Of a stretch of 64,000 nt of DNA, positions 1-11,699 are shown in pieces (position 1 is the stretch's first letter; each line of letters begins with the position of its first letter). Source of the DNA: Capsicum annuum (Eukaryota; Streptophyta; Magnoliopsida; Solanales; Solanaceae); contig NC_061118.1 in assembly GCF_002878395.1 (NCBI RefSeq), positions 3,895,651 through 3,959,650 of the forward strand. Direction: 5' to 3'. The notes under the pieces were generated by a model. The model saw only the letters and a list, made by a program, of their open reading frames with translations, was not told the origin of the DNA and ran no database searches. The translations under genes and the position numbers were made by a program.

Positions 1-760
1 ATTTAAGTGGAAACGCTCACTCTTACAAAGGATCTCCCACTGCGAGCGAGTATCATACCATATGCTTGCCCTTATTTTCAATCGCCACTGCTTTGAATCA
101 CTTGGTTGGAGATCTCGAAGGCCTTTTTCAAGCTTGTAATGTAGGATCAGGGAAATGATATTATATCATTTAGGAACAAAGTTACTACACTCCTTGAACA
201 TCTACACCATACTATTCAATTAAACTTTGGACCATGGGCCACTTTATTTGTTTCTAACTTCATACATGCCTACTTTCACTACCTTGATTTACCCATCTCT
301 TTGACAACATTTTCTTCTTAATTATTTCTTTTGTGAAATTTATGCTTTTCCTTCTTTTGATGATTTCTTTGTTTTTCAACTTTTCAATTACTCTCTTTGT
401 TTAGATTTTAGGTGTCTACTTACAATACCATGGCCCAAGGTCACCTCTTCCAAAACTTACCACCCCCAACTTAGGATTTTGACCTCAAGTTGCATTTTTA
501 AGTTCAAGCTTGGCAGGGTTAAAAAAAGAGGCAAACTTCAAATGGTTCAAGGCTTGTAATGAGGTTGCTAAAGAAAGGCTTGAATCTAAAAATGGGTGAC
601 TAAGGATACTATTCTATGTACGGGTAGGATATTTAGGCTAAAGTGGGCTCCTATGTTCACAAATATGGCCTAAGATCATTTCACTAATCAAGAATAATCA
701 TGATTAGCCTTGAGAGACAAATGGGTCAAGTTCTAGATGATACAAGCAAGCATGAGAGTT
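1..760 (-). mobile_element. Distal piece of Athila-like element A1 (between extra ORF and 3' LTR)
   Basis: No coding capacity is visible. Read on the minus strand, this stretch resembles the segment of A2 at about 15880-16480: both have a CTTGTAATG motif in a comparable setting, a motif reading as CTCACTCTTACAAAG on the plus strand, and long T-rich runs. I take it as the untranslated part of A1 lying between its extra ORF and its 3' LTR, cut off from the rest of A1 (10854-14146) by insertion of E1. The polypurine tract and 3' LTR of A1 would lie left of the window. The assignment rests on by-eye similarity. Confidence 0.5.
756..760. repeat. Left target-site duplication of E1 (GAGTT)
   Basis: Five bases directly before the TG of the 5' LTR. 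The five bases after the 3' LTR (10849-10853) read GACTT, so four of five match. Gypsy integrases make 5-bp duplications; one substitution since insertion fits the age of the element. Confidence 0.6.
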
Positions 761-3290
761 TGTAAGATCCCGTAAAATTCTTGGCTTAATTCAGTCCTTT
801 AAGATTGTTAAGGGGGTCCCAGACTTAGAAAATTCTAGCTAAGTATTCAGACTTATTGTTATTTTAACCTTCAAAAGTTGGCAGTCTTATTTTATGACCT
901 TTTTGTCCATTAAATGTTGATATTTGAGTTAGTTTATGATCAGAAAGGTCAATACGTGTTCCCGAATAAGTTTTGGATTTTTCAAACCTCGTTTAGACCA
1001 TGTTCGAGCGACCAAAATAGTGAGTCGATGCGATATCTATACGTCGCGTCGTTTATCACGTTGATAAATAATTTTTTCCTCAGCTCAGTGCAAATTCTAG
1101 TGAATCAACCTAGACTCAACGTGGCTTGTTGGTCATCGCATCGATCCCAACGATGCAATGCATCGGTCTATGCATCGATAACACAGTTTCCAATCATTAA
1201 AAGGTCGTGTCTTCAGGGTTAATTAAGTCTTTTCCCCATACCCTTCAACCCCCATAACACAAAATTTAGCCCTGTTTTAGCAAGTTATATTCATTTTTTC
1301 ACAAATTACTCAAGAACAAAAATCCTAGGTAAATTAAGTTTAGATACAAGGCTTTAGATTTCATCATTAATTTTCAAGAATTCACCAACTAAGGTATGTG
1401 AAGTGTTCATCTAAGGGTTCCTTCTACCCTTGGAGTCCAATAAACTATTTTTAAACTTCAAGTGTATGGATTTCATGAATTTTATGTTGGGTTTGATTAT
1501 ATTCATGTTTATAATGATTAATTGGGATTTTAATCCATTTTTTATGAGAAGTTTCATGTGGAATTAATTGATATATATATATATATATAATATCATGTGA
1601 ATCCATGTTGAACCCTCGAAATTGTGAAGTTGGAGTTGAATTATGATGTTTACTTGTGTTTAATGTTATGAACATCTATCATGCTCATTAAGTGCTTGAT
1701 GAATTTTTCATGTAAAACAATAAGAGAAGGAAATCATGTCATGTCATCTTGTGTACGAATTGTATCATGCAAGTGTTTGATAAAATGCCTCCATGAATGA
1801 GTTGTGACCAAGTGCACATGATTATGATTTTCAAGACTATGTTATGATTTACTTTCATGCTATCGAGTCCTGGGGATATTTAATACTTAACAATTTAGCT
1901 GTGTAGTTAGAGCCAATGTCAGTTACAAAATAATCTCAGTCATATCATGATCAGTAGTACTCTTAGTCAGTTGCAGGACTCTAGAAAAACTCAATAGACT
2001 CAGTAGTAGTCCAATCTAGTTCAGTATTCAGTTCAGACCACAGTAAACTCATTTAGTGGTATTCCATCAGTCAACAGAATTCAATAAGTTCAGTAACTGT
2101 TTAGTCCATCCTAGTACAGACTAGAAATCAGCTCAGCATTTATTAAATTAGGAGTAGGATTCAGCACCGAGCGAACCCAGGGATGGGGGCATTCCTACCA
2201 GCAGAGGGTTTGACCCTTAGTAGCAATCCCTATGTTACAGAACTACGTAGATAGCATAGGTTGAGATATCTTCCTGCCAGATATTATTAGGATTGATACA
2301 TCTAATTTGAGTTATTCTGCCAGTGAGGGTTGATGAAAGAGCTTTCTGTCAGAGTGGGTTAACTCACAGCTTATCTCTACCCTTGGCATGGTATTGAAAC
2401 CCTTCCAACTAGGGTTACAGGTTAGAGCCAAATCTATTTAGAAAGGGGTATGTTAGTTCGATGATTACCTCCTACAGTCTTAGTTTTATATTCAGTATTA
2501 GTATAGAACTCAGTTCAGTTCTATAGATTCAGTACTATCAGTTACAGTCACTCAGCTCAGTATAGAACGTAGTATAGTTCCACAGAATCAATACTGTCAG
2601 AGACAAACATTCATTTATCAGTAATACAGTATCAGTAAACTCAGATACTAGTAAATCATTATTCAGTCTCAGTATTCAGTGTTATCACGATCTCAGTTAC
2701 AGTCTACGTATTCATGCATGTACTCTCATTCAGTCATTCTCATGTTATTCAGTTAGTATTGTTCATGCATATGAACCCATGCATTTTAGCCTACCTCACT
2801 AAGCATACCAGTACATTCAAAGTACTGACGCATGTTTTTTTTGTACTATGATGTCTTATATCATAGGTTCAGATACATGGGCTCCAGAGCACCCCTGGCA
2901 GCTCAGATTCTCAGCAGACAGAGCTAGTGGTGAGTCCTCATAGTTCGAGGACATGATTGTTTTTCAAAATTTCAGTTTAGTTTTAGTAGTCAGATTTAGT
3001 TGGGGGCTTGTTCAATCAACTTTACAGTTCAGATAGTTTACAGGCTTTACAGACTAGAGTATTTTTAGACAGTTGTTCAATTTTTAGTATTGATGTTCAG
3101 TTTTGGTATTGTGATACCATATTCAGTATTTATTTTATATTTTCACCTTATGGTAAATTTTTGCCTATTTTTGCAAATTTACAATATTATTATTTAGTTA
3201 CTACAGTAGGTACCAGACATGTGTTAGCTTGTGGTCCTTTGGGATTATGAGCACCATATAGCATCTAAGGTACAGACTCGAGGCGTTACA
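761..3290 (+). repeat. 5' LTR of E1
   Basis: The 2530-bp left LTR runs from TGTAAGATCC to GGCGTTACA and is followed three to four bases later by the primer-binding site. It holds a CG-rich block of repeated GCATCGATGC-like words (about 1020-1180), a pure AT dinucleotide run (1571-1590) and a long zone rich in CAGT words (about 1900-2760). A 139-bp stretch (1038-1176) is missing from the 3' LTR. The short reading frame at 914-1222 is chance coding inside the LTR. Confidence 0.92.
1571..1590. repeat. AT dinucleotide microsatellite
   Basis: An uninterrupted AT run inside the 5' LTR of E1. The matching place in the 3' LTR has only about four AT units, so the run expanded after insertion. Confidence 0.9.
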
Positions 3291-3294
3291 AACT

Positions 3295-3307
3295 TAGTAT
3301 CAAAGCC
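3295..3307 (+). other. Primer-binding site of E1 (initiator tRNA-Met type)
   Basis: The sequence TAGTATCAAAGCC starts four bases after the 5' LTR end. The usual plant gypsy site complementary to initiator tRNA-Met is TGGTATCAGAGCC; 11 of 13 bases agree and both differences are G to A. It would have primed minus-strand cDNA synthesis. Confidence 0.85.
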
Positions 3308-3541
3308 AAGTTCAATTGAGTCCTAGAAAGTCTAAAATTTGCGTCAAGTAGAGTCTTGTGCATGGGTTTAAAATGTGCCACACTTATGGACAAGAGGCTA
3401 CAAGATATTTTAGGAAAAGTTTCTCTTCTTTCAGTATTCATGTCGTGCGAGTGAGCATGAGATCCAGTTAAATTCTCAGTCTAATCCATATTTCTCTTCT
3501 ATTTATATAATATACCTCTAAAGAGGACTTAGGGAAGAGGA

Positions 3542-4525
3542 ATGAGAGACCAGCCAGGCCCTCAGCCCATCCATCTAGATTCTCTGGATGAGCATGTCTC
3601 GCATGCTGAGTTCAGAGCAGTATTTACCACCCTAGCTCATTCTGTGGCAGCCCAAAATGAATGCCTAACTGCTGCTCTAGACAACCTAGTGGCCAAAATT
3701 GTTGCTGCCAGGATTCAGGACTTCACCCAAATGAACCCTCCATCATTTACTAGGTCTAAGCCAGATGAGGACCCTTAGGAATTTCTTGATCAGGTGTAGA
3801 AATTTATAGATATTATGGGGTTGACGGCTATTAAGAGTGCTGAGTTAGCCATATATCAGTTATAGGATATGGCATACTCATGATTTAAATAGTGAACACC
3901 AGAGAGGGACGTAGATGCAGGGCCTATAGAATGGAAGGAGTTTGCAGTTGCTTTTATAGATAGGTTCTTTCTGCTAGAGTTGAGGGAAGCAAAGGTTTTG
4001 GAGTTTATAAACCTAAAGTAAGGAAATATAACAGTAGAAGATTATTCTCTCAAGTTTACTCAGTTAGCCAGATATGCCCCACTTGTAGTTGCAGATAGCA
4101 GAGCGAAGGTGAGTAAGTTTATGTCAGGGGTGTCTAGCAGTATGGTCAAAGAGTGTAGAACCATAATGATGATTAAGAAGATGGACATATCCAGGCTCAT
4201 GTTCCATGCGCAGCAGATAGAGAAGTCCAAGAATAAATAGAAGGAGAGGGAGAGCAAGAGAGCGAGAACAGGTAGTTTTAGTTTTACTCAACCTAAGTCA
4301 GAGGGTAGGAATCATTCTCGGTTCTGCCTAAAATCCTCAGTTCTATCTCCGTCCTCCACCAGTACTCCTATGCCAACATTTAGAGATGACAATAAAATTT
4401 AGTAGCACCCGAACCAAACCCTTTTGTCAGAAGTATGGCAAAAACCACCAGAGTATCTGTAGAGCTGGCAGTGATGTGTGTTTTGGATATGGTAAGCTAG
4501 GCCACAGAGTCAGATAGTGTCCTCA
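3542..4525 (+). pseudogene. gag (capsid/nucleocapsid) of E1, broken
   Basis: The frame opens with an ATG at 3542 and reads 78 codons (start MRDQPGPQPIH) before a stop. Similar gag coding continues beyond the stop to about 4525: a stretch near 3900-4260 has the capsid-type pattern (WKEFAVAFIDRFF, then a LARYAP motif). The nucleocapsid zinc knuckle follows near 4478-4515, reading CFGYGKLGH, where the second cysteine of the CX2C pair has become tyrosine. Gag would package the RNA and form the particle. At least five in-frame stops and the lost zinc ligand make it non-functional. Confidence 0.85.
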
Positions 4526-4674
4526 GGTGGGTTCTCAAAGTCAGCATAACCATCCTTCAGCTCAGTCTGGTCACCCTAATCAGTAGGGTGCTGTATCCAG
4601 TGCCACCAGTGGGCAGCGCCCAAACAGACTTTATGCTCTTCAGTCCCGATAGAATCTAGAAAGTTCTCCTGATA

Positions 4675-4990
4675 TGTTCACTAATACATTACAAGTTTTC
4701 CATTTATATGTCTATGCTTTGCTAGATCCAGGAGCTTCTTTGTTCTTTGTTACTCCATATATAGCAGTTGATTTTGGATTCAGTCCCAAAATTCTAGCAG
4801 AGCCTTTCTTAGTCTCTACCCTAGTGGGTAAATTCATCATAGCCAGGCGGGTATAAAGGAACTGCCCAATTATAATATCTTAGAAAGTCACTTCAGTAGA
4901 CTTAGTCGAATTAGAGATGAACAATTTTGATGTAATTCTCGACATAGATTGTCTTCATTCCTACTATGCCTTAGTTGACTGCTGAAAAAT
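4675..4990 (+). pseudogene. Retropepsin (aspartic protease) of E1, broken
   Basis: The aspartic protease that would cut the Gag-Pol polyprotein. The active-site motif reads LLDPGASLFF at about 4717-4746, the D-P-G-A-S form usual in plant chromoviruses. The flap and hydrophobic core follow (VTPYIAVDFGF), then a distal stretch NNFDVILDIDCLHSY near 4920-4970 that corresponds to the conserved ILGMDWL region. A stop at 4854 separates the two halves. It lies directly between the gag zinc knuckle and the reverse transcriptase. Confidence 0.85.
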
Positions 4991-5224
4991 ATTATCCAAT
5001 TTCAGTTTCTGAGTGAACCCGTCCTAGAGTAGAGGGGTAGTTCTTCAGCACTTAGGGGTTAGCTTGTTTCTTACCTTCGGTCGAGAAAGATGATATCTAA
5101 GGGATGTGTCTACCATCTCATTCGAGTCCAGGACTCTAGTTTAGAAACCCCTACTCTTGAATCAGTGTCAATAGCATGTAATTCCCAGATGTGTTTTCCA
5201 AATATCTTCTCGGAGTTCCTCTCA

Positions 5225-6500
5225 AAAGGGAAATCAACTTTGGAATAGACCTTTTCCTAGATACTCAACCCATATCTATTCCACCATATAGAATAGCACC
5301 TACAGAACTCTAAGAATTAAAATAATAGTTGAAAGATTTCCTATATAAGGGATTCATCAGACCTAGTATATCCCCGTGGGGCACACTAATTTTATTCGTT
5401 CATAAGAAAGATGGTTCTCTTAGAATGTGTATTGACTACTGTCAGCTAAATAAATTCATGATAAAAACAAGTATCCACTTCCCAGAATTGATGACTTATT
5501 CAACTAACTTCAGGGTGCTAGTTACTTCTCCAAGATAGACCTCAGATCAGGCTATCATCAGCTTAGGTTCAGGGAATGTGACATCCCAAAGACAACCTTT
5601 AGAACTTGGTATGGTCACTTCATATTCTTAGTTATATACTTTGGTCTTATCAAAGCCCCAGTAGCCTTCATGGACATGATGAACCATGTGTTCAAGTAGT
5701 ATTTGGACATGTTCGTCATAGTCTTAATAGATGACATTTTTGTTTACTCCTGCAGTAAGCACAACCATACAGACCATCTCAGAATAGTATTATAGATTCT
5801 CAGAAATCACAAGTTATTCACCAAATTTAGTAAGTACAAATTTTGGCTAAGGTCAGTAGTATTCCTTGGCCATATCATTTCTGATGATGGCACTGGAGTT
5901 GATCCCCTAAAGACTAAAGTAGTGAGAAACTAGCCCAGACCTATCTCTCCTTGAGATATTAGGAGTTTCTTAGTCTTGGCCAGCTATTACCAAAGGTTTG
6001 TTGAGGTATTTTCATCTATTGCATCCCCTATCCAGACTGACTTTAAAGAAGGTCATATTCCAGTGGTCAGATTCTTATGAAAAGAGTTTTTAGGAGTTGA
6101 AGACTCGACTAACTACAACTTCAATTTTGACCCTACTAAATGATTTATATGGATTTTTTATGTATTTTGACGCCTCCATAATTGGCTTGGGGTGTGTTAT
6201 GATGCAGAGAGGAAAGGTCATAGCCTATGCCTCTAAATAGCTTAATCCCCATGAAAAGAATTATCCTACTCATGATCTTGAGTTAGCAGCAGTAGTGTTT
6301 GCCTTAAAGATTTGAAGGAACTATTTAAATGGTATGCACATTGATATGTTCACTGATCATAAAAGTCTATAGTATGTATTCTCTCAAAAAGACCTGAACC
6401 TCCATCAGAGAAGGTGGTTGGAGTTATTAAAAACTATGACATGAATGTTCTGTATCATCCAGGTAAGGCCAATATAGTGGTTGACTCTCTTAGTAGAATG
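5225..6500 (+). pseudogene. Reverse transcriptase and RNase H of E1, broken
   Basis: Fingers and palm begin near 5260 with the IPPYR-like and [12 protein letters not shown] motifs, then [12 protein letters not shown] and a GYHQL motif near 5550. The catalytic motif reads VLIDDIFVYS near 5722-5750, a V-DD form. The connection and RNase H follow, with FDASIIGLGCVMMQRG near 6168-6215 and HDLELAAVVFALK near 6270-6310. The [12 protein letters not shown]ase H motif is near 6352 with one stop inside it. Stops and frameshifts are scattered along the whole stretch, for example at 5536. Confidence 0.88.
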
Positions 6501-6540
6501 TCTATGGGTAGTGTTGCCCATGTTGAAGACGGTAAGACAA

Positions 6541-6640
6541 AGTTAGCTCAGAAATATCATCACCTAGCCTGACTAGGTGTTCTCGAATCAAGTTAGCTCA
6601 GAAATATCATCACCTAGCCTGACTAGGTATTCTCTTAGTC
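6541..6640 (+). repeat. 50-bp tandem duplication inside E1 pol
   Basis: Two adjacent 50-bp units (6541-6590 and 6591-6640) agree at 43 of the first 44 bases. Homologous pol genes carry this linker between RNase H and integrase once, and 50 bp shifts the frame. The duplication is therefore younger than the decay around it, or is an assembly artefact. Confidence 0.9.
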
Positions 6641-6789
6641 GATTCAGCAGAAGGTAGTGTGTGGGTGCAGAGTAGTTCAGTATCATCCCTAGTTTCCACG
6701 GTGAAGGAAAAGCAGGATAGGGATCCTAGTCTAGCCAAGTTGAGAGAATTATCCAGAAATTAGAAAGTAGAGGTTTTATCCTAAGGGGG

Positions 6790-8125
6790 AGATGGTGTGT
6801 TGCATCGCTAGGGTCGGGTATGTGTGCAAGGTATAGATGACTTGAGGCAACAAATTCTTGTAGAAACGCATGGTGTGTGCTACTCTATTCATCCAAGGGC
6901 CACTAAGATGCACCGTGATTTGTGGGAGATCTATTGATGGAGTGGGCTAAATAGAGATATTGCAGAGTTTGTGGCTAAGTACTTAACATGTCAGCAGGTT
7001 AAGATTGAGCATCAGAAGCCTAGTAGGTCCATGTAGGAGTTCAGCATTCCCACCTGGAAATGGGAAGAAGTGAACATGGAATTTTTGATGGGTTTGCCTC
7101 GTACTCATCGTCAGCATGATTAGTTTGGGTCATTATAGATAGAATAACCAAATCAACTCATTTCTTACTAGTCCATACCTCTTATCCATTTGAGCATTAT
7201 GCCAAAATCTATGTTAGAGAGTTGGCCAAATTGCATGATGTTCCATTATCTATTATCTAAGATAGAGGTACCTAGTTTACCTCTCATTTCTAGAAGGCAT
7301 TCTAGAAGGGTCTTGGTACCCGAGTTTATCTCAGTACAGCCTTTCATCCTTAGATAGATGGTCAAGCTGAGAGGACCGTTCAGACTCTAGAGGATATGCT
7401 ACGCGCGTGTGCGATAGAATTTAAAGGTAGTTGGGATGACCACTTGCCTTTGATTGAGTTCGCACACAATAACAACTATCATTTCAATATTCAAATGGCT
7501 CTATTTGAGGTGCTTTATGGGAGGAGGTGTAGATATCCCATTGGTTGGTTTGAAGTGGGGGAGGCCACAGTAATAGGGCCTGACTTGGTATTTGATGTCT
7601 TAGAGAAATTTCAGTTGGTCAGGGAAAGGCTTAAGACAACTCAGAGCCGACAAAAATCATACGTAGTTGTGTGAAGAAAAGATCTCGAGTTTGAGATTGG
7701 TGATTTTGTGTACTTGAAAATCACTCCTATGAAATGAGTGAAGTGGTATGGAAATAAGGGGAAACTCAGTCCTTGATATGTCGGTCCTTACCGAATTCTC
7801 AGCCATTTTGAAAAAGTAGCTTACGAGCTTGAGTTGCCTTCAGATCTATCTTCAGTTCATTCAGTGTTTCATGTCTCCTTACTAAAGAAATGAATAGGTG
7901 ACCTATCAGCTGTAGTTTCGGTAGGGGGCATAGATGTTCAGAGCAATCTCTCTTATGAAGAGATTCTAGTTGAAATCCCTGACTATCAAATTCACAGACT
8001 GGGGAACAAAGAAGTCTTTCTGGTCAAAGTTCTTTGGAAGACTCAATCCGTTAAGGGAGCTACTTGGGAAGCAAAAGCATAAATACGGACCAAGTATCCT
8101 CACCTCTACTCCGCAAACTCAGACT
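6790..8125 (+). pseudogene. Integrase with chromodomain-like tail of E1, broken
   Basis: The HHCC zinc-binding region lies near 6860-7010 (pattern ending in TCQQVKIEHQKP). The catalytic core follows at about 7060-7560, with the first aspartate in WVIIDRITKSTHF (one stop upstream), a DRGT motif near 7262 and the glutamate-bearing AERTVQTLEDML near 7370-7400. An open segment at 7396-7674 carries the GRRCRYPIGW motif typical of gypsy integrases. The GPY/F-type module is near 7700-7860. The chromodomain-like tail is near 7950-8090 (VLWKTQSVKGATWEA); in this clade it steers integration to heterochromatin. Several stops make it inactive. Confidence 0.87.
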
Positions 8126-8462
8126 CATCCCAAGGTAATAGTTTTCCTTAAGCTTATTTAATTTCATGCCCAGATTTCCATTAGAAACTTGGTATCAGTT
8201 AACATTGCATATACACTCATGTATTCATGCATCAGATATGCATGTTCTATATGAGGAACTCAGCTTATTAGTAATACCAGTTTTGCATTCATGAAACAAC
8301 TCAGTCATGCACTCATGCATCAGATATGCATGTTTAGTATGAAATTCAGTATGTCAGTAATGTCAGTTAGACAATTATGTTTCAAATATTTATGTCCAGG
8401 AAGTAAGTTCAGTCTACCAGTATTGTCAGCTTAGTCAGTCTCATTCGAGGATGAATGTTCCC

Positions 8463-8475
8463 AAGGGGGAGATAA
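8463..8475 (+). other. Polypurine tract of E1
   Basis: AAGGGGGAGATAA lies immediately before the TG of the 3' LTR. It is the plus-strand primer site. Confidence 0.9.
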
Positions 8476-10848
8476 TGTAAGATCCCACAAATTTCTAAGC
8501 TTAAGTCAGTCCTTTAAGCTTGTTAAGGGGGTTCCAGACTTAGAAAATTCTAGCTAAGTATTCAGACTTAGTGTTATTTTAGCCTTTGAAAGTTGACAAT
8601 CTTATTTTGCGACCTTTTTGTCCATTAAATGTTGATATTTGAGTTAGTTCATGATCAAGAAGGTTAATACGTGTTTCCAAACAAGTTTTAGATTTTTTGG
8701 ACCTCGTTTAAACCATGTCTGAGTGACCAAAACAATGAGTCAATGCGATATCGATAACACAGTTTCCAGTCATTAAAAGGCCACATCTTCAGGGTTAATT
8801 AAGTCTTTTCCCCATGCTCTTCAACTCCCATACCACAAAATTTAGCCCCCTTGTAGCAAGTTATATTTATTCTTTCATAAATTGCTCAAGAACAAAAACC
8901 TAGGTAAATTAAATTCAAATTCAAGGCTTCAGATTTCACCGTTAATTTTCAAGAATTCACCAACTAGGTATGTGGAGTGTTTATGCAAGGATTTCTTCCA
9001 CCCTTGGAGTCCAAGAAACTATTTTTAAACTTCAAGTGTATGGATTTCATGAATTTCATGTTGAGTTTCATTATATTCATGTTTATAATAGTTAATTGGG
9101 ATTTTAATCCATGTTTTATGATAAGTTTCATGTGGGATTAATTGATATATATGTAATATCATGTGAATCCATGTTGAACCCTTGAAATTTTGAAGTTGGA
9201 GTTGAATTATGATGTTTACTTGTGTTTAATGTTATGAACATGTATCATGGTCATTAAGTGCTTGATGAATTGCTCATGTGAACCAATAAGAGAAGGAAAT
9301 CATGTCATGTCAGCTTATGTGCGAATTGTGTCATGCAAGTGTTTGATAAAATTCCTCCATGAATGAGTTATGACCAAGTGCACATGATTATGCTTTTGAA
9401 AATTATGTTATGATTTAATTTCATGCTATCGAGTCCTGGGGGTATTTAATACCCGATAATTTCGCTATGTACTTAGAGCCAGTGTCAGTTACAAGATAAT
9501 CTCAGTCATGTCATGGTCAGTAGTACTCTCAGTCAGTTGTAGGACTCAGAAAAAACCCAGTAGACTCAGTACTCATCCATTCTAGTTCAGTATTCAGTTC
9601 AGACCATAGTAAACTCATTTAGTGGTATTCTGCCAGTCAATAGAACTCAGTAAGTTCAGTAATAGTTCAATCCAACCTAGTACAGACTAGAAATCAGCTT
9701 GGTGTTTATTCAGTTGGGAGTAGGATTCAGCACTGAGCGAACCCAGGGTTAGGGGCATTCCTGCCAGCAGAGGTTTTGACCCTTAGTAGCAATCCCTATA
9801 TTACGGAACTACGTAGCTAGCATAGGTTGAGATATATTTTTTCCAGATATTATGGTGGTTTATACATCTTATTCGAGTTTTTTTTCCAGTGAGGGTTGAC
9901 GAAAGAGCTTCCTATTAACTTACAACTTGTCTCTACCCATGCCACAGTATTGACACCCTTCCAACTGGGGTAACAGGTTGGACCGCAATCTATTTGAAAG
10001 GGGGCATGTCGGTTAGATGATTACCTCCCACAATCTCAACTTCAGATTCAGTCTTAAAATAGAACTCAATTCAGTTCTACAGATTCAAGACTATTAGTTA
10101 CAGTCACTCAGCTCAGTACGGAATGCAGTATAGTTCCACATAATCAAGACTGTCAGATACAGTCATTTAATTATTACTAATACAATATTAGTAAACTCAG
10201 ATATCAGTAAATCAGTTTTCAGACTCAGTATTTAGTGTTATCAGGATCTCAGTTACAATCTACGTATTCATGCATGTACTATCATTCAGTCATACTCATG
10301 TAATTTAGTTAGCATTGTTAATGTATATGAACCCATGCATTTCAGCCTACCTCACTGAGCATACCAGTACATTTAAAGTACTGATGCATGGTTTTCTTTT
10401 ATGCTATGATGTCTTATATCATAGGTTCAGACGTACGAGCTCCAAAGCACCCTTAGAAGCTCAAATTCTCAGCAGAAAAAGTTAGTGGTGAGTCCTCATA
10501 GTTTGATGACATTATTATTTTTTAGTATTTTAGTTCATTTTCAGTAGTCGAAGTTAGTTGGGGGCTTGCCCCATCAACTCCACAGTTCAGACAGTTTAGA
10601 GGTTTTCCAAACTCGAGTATTTTCAGACAGTTATTCAGTTTTTAATATTGATGTTCAGTTTTAGTATTGTGATACCATATTCAGTATTTATTTCATAGTT
10701 GAACCTTATGGAAAATTTCCACCTATTTTTGCAAAGTTACAGTATTATTATTCAGTTACCACAGCAGGTACCATACATGGGTTAGCTTGTGGTCCTTTGG
10801 GATTATGAGCATCATGTAGCATCCAGGGTATAGACTCGGGGCGTTACA
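8476..10848 (+). repeat. 3' LTR of E1
   Basis: The 2373-bp right LTR runs from TGTAAGATCC to GGCGTTACA and is colinear with 761-3290. It lacks 139 bp present in the other LTR (1038-1176); the junction carries the three-base overlap ATC. The polyadenylation and promoter signals of the family should lie here, but I cannot place them by eye. Confidence 0.92.
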
Positions 10849-10853
10849 GACTT
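10849..10853. repeat. Right target-site duplication of E1 (GACTT)
   Basis: Follows the terminal CA of the 3' LTR and pairs with GAGTT at 756-760, four of five bases matching. Confidence 0.6.
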
Positions 10854-11699
10854 ATACAACTACGTTGACCACACATGAAATGCAAGCATTTCAAGGAGGC
10901 TCCATTGCATTTCCTACTGGATACAAAAGGTGGTATTTACCATGTACTACAAACTAAGGACTTTGGAGTCACAAAAAGAAGTAAAGCATTGTTACAAAAT
11001 TGTTCACATCTGTGCCCTTGGTTTTCAAAATTTTCAAACGGAGGGGGGTTTGCTTGATTTACATTTACACCACGCAAAATTTACTATTGAGGGCACTAAA
11101 CTAAATCATTGTCTCATATTTTGGCTTTCATAAGGGAAAACAATATGGCTACTCAGACTTCACCATAGGTATACGACCGATCCACAAACTTCAATGCTAT
11201 GGTATTTAGACTTCCCCTATATCTATTTCTCCAAACACAATCATGACAATTTTCCCTTAAGAATTTCATCACTCAATCTGTCATAGGGAGAGGCTCATCC
11301 GACATCATTACAAATAAGATAAAAATAAAATAAAAATCTATGAATGAAACAAATAACTAATCCATGAAATGTAGGTACCATTGGGGTGCCCAATTATTAC
11401 AACCTAAAATAAAATCATCCAAATCAACATAAAAACATGTAACAAATATCTCAATAATACAAACCAAGGAAGTAAATGAATACAGAGATGGGAACCCCCA
11501 ACTAAAAGCTTGCAGTGATCTCACTACATAATCAAGAAAGCATAAAAAGAGTAAAGGGTATTCCCTGTAAGGAATGTCATCTCCCTCGGTCTCTGCACTA
11601 TGTTCAGTATCATTTGAATCTGACCATGCAGCTGGGACCTCAATATCACTATCAGCTCTAGGAGAAGAAAGTCCATCCTTAGGTTTCTAGACCTTCCAA

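Larger units (their letters stand above)
761..10848 (+). mobile_element. E1: full-length Tekay/Del-type chromovirus (Ty3/gypsy LTR retrotransposon)
   Basis: A complete but dead copy. It has two long LTRs that begin TGTAAGATCC and end GTTACA, a primer-binding site like the initiator-tRNA-Met complement after the 5' LTR, and a polypurine tract before the 3' LTR. Between them are gag, protease, reverse transcriptase, RNase H, integrase and a C-terminal chromodomain-like tail, all in one direction. Every domain carries in-frame stops or frameshifts, so it cannot move by itself. Over the first 275 bases the LTRs differ at about one base in eight by eye, mostly C/T and G/A changes, so the insertion is old. 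It sits inside the older Athila-like element A1. The chromodomain-like tail and long LTRs place it with the Tekay/Del chromoviruses. Confidence 0.9.

Noticed and set aside
914..1222. 102-codon open frame in the 5' LTR of E1
   Set aside because: It lies in the LTR, is not kept in the 3' LTR (139 bp missing there) or in the solo LTR, and shows no protein-family pattern.
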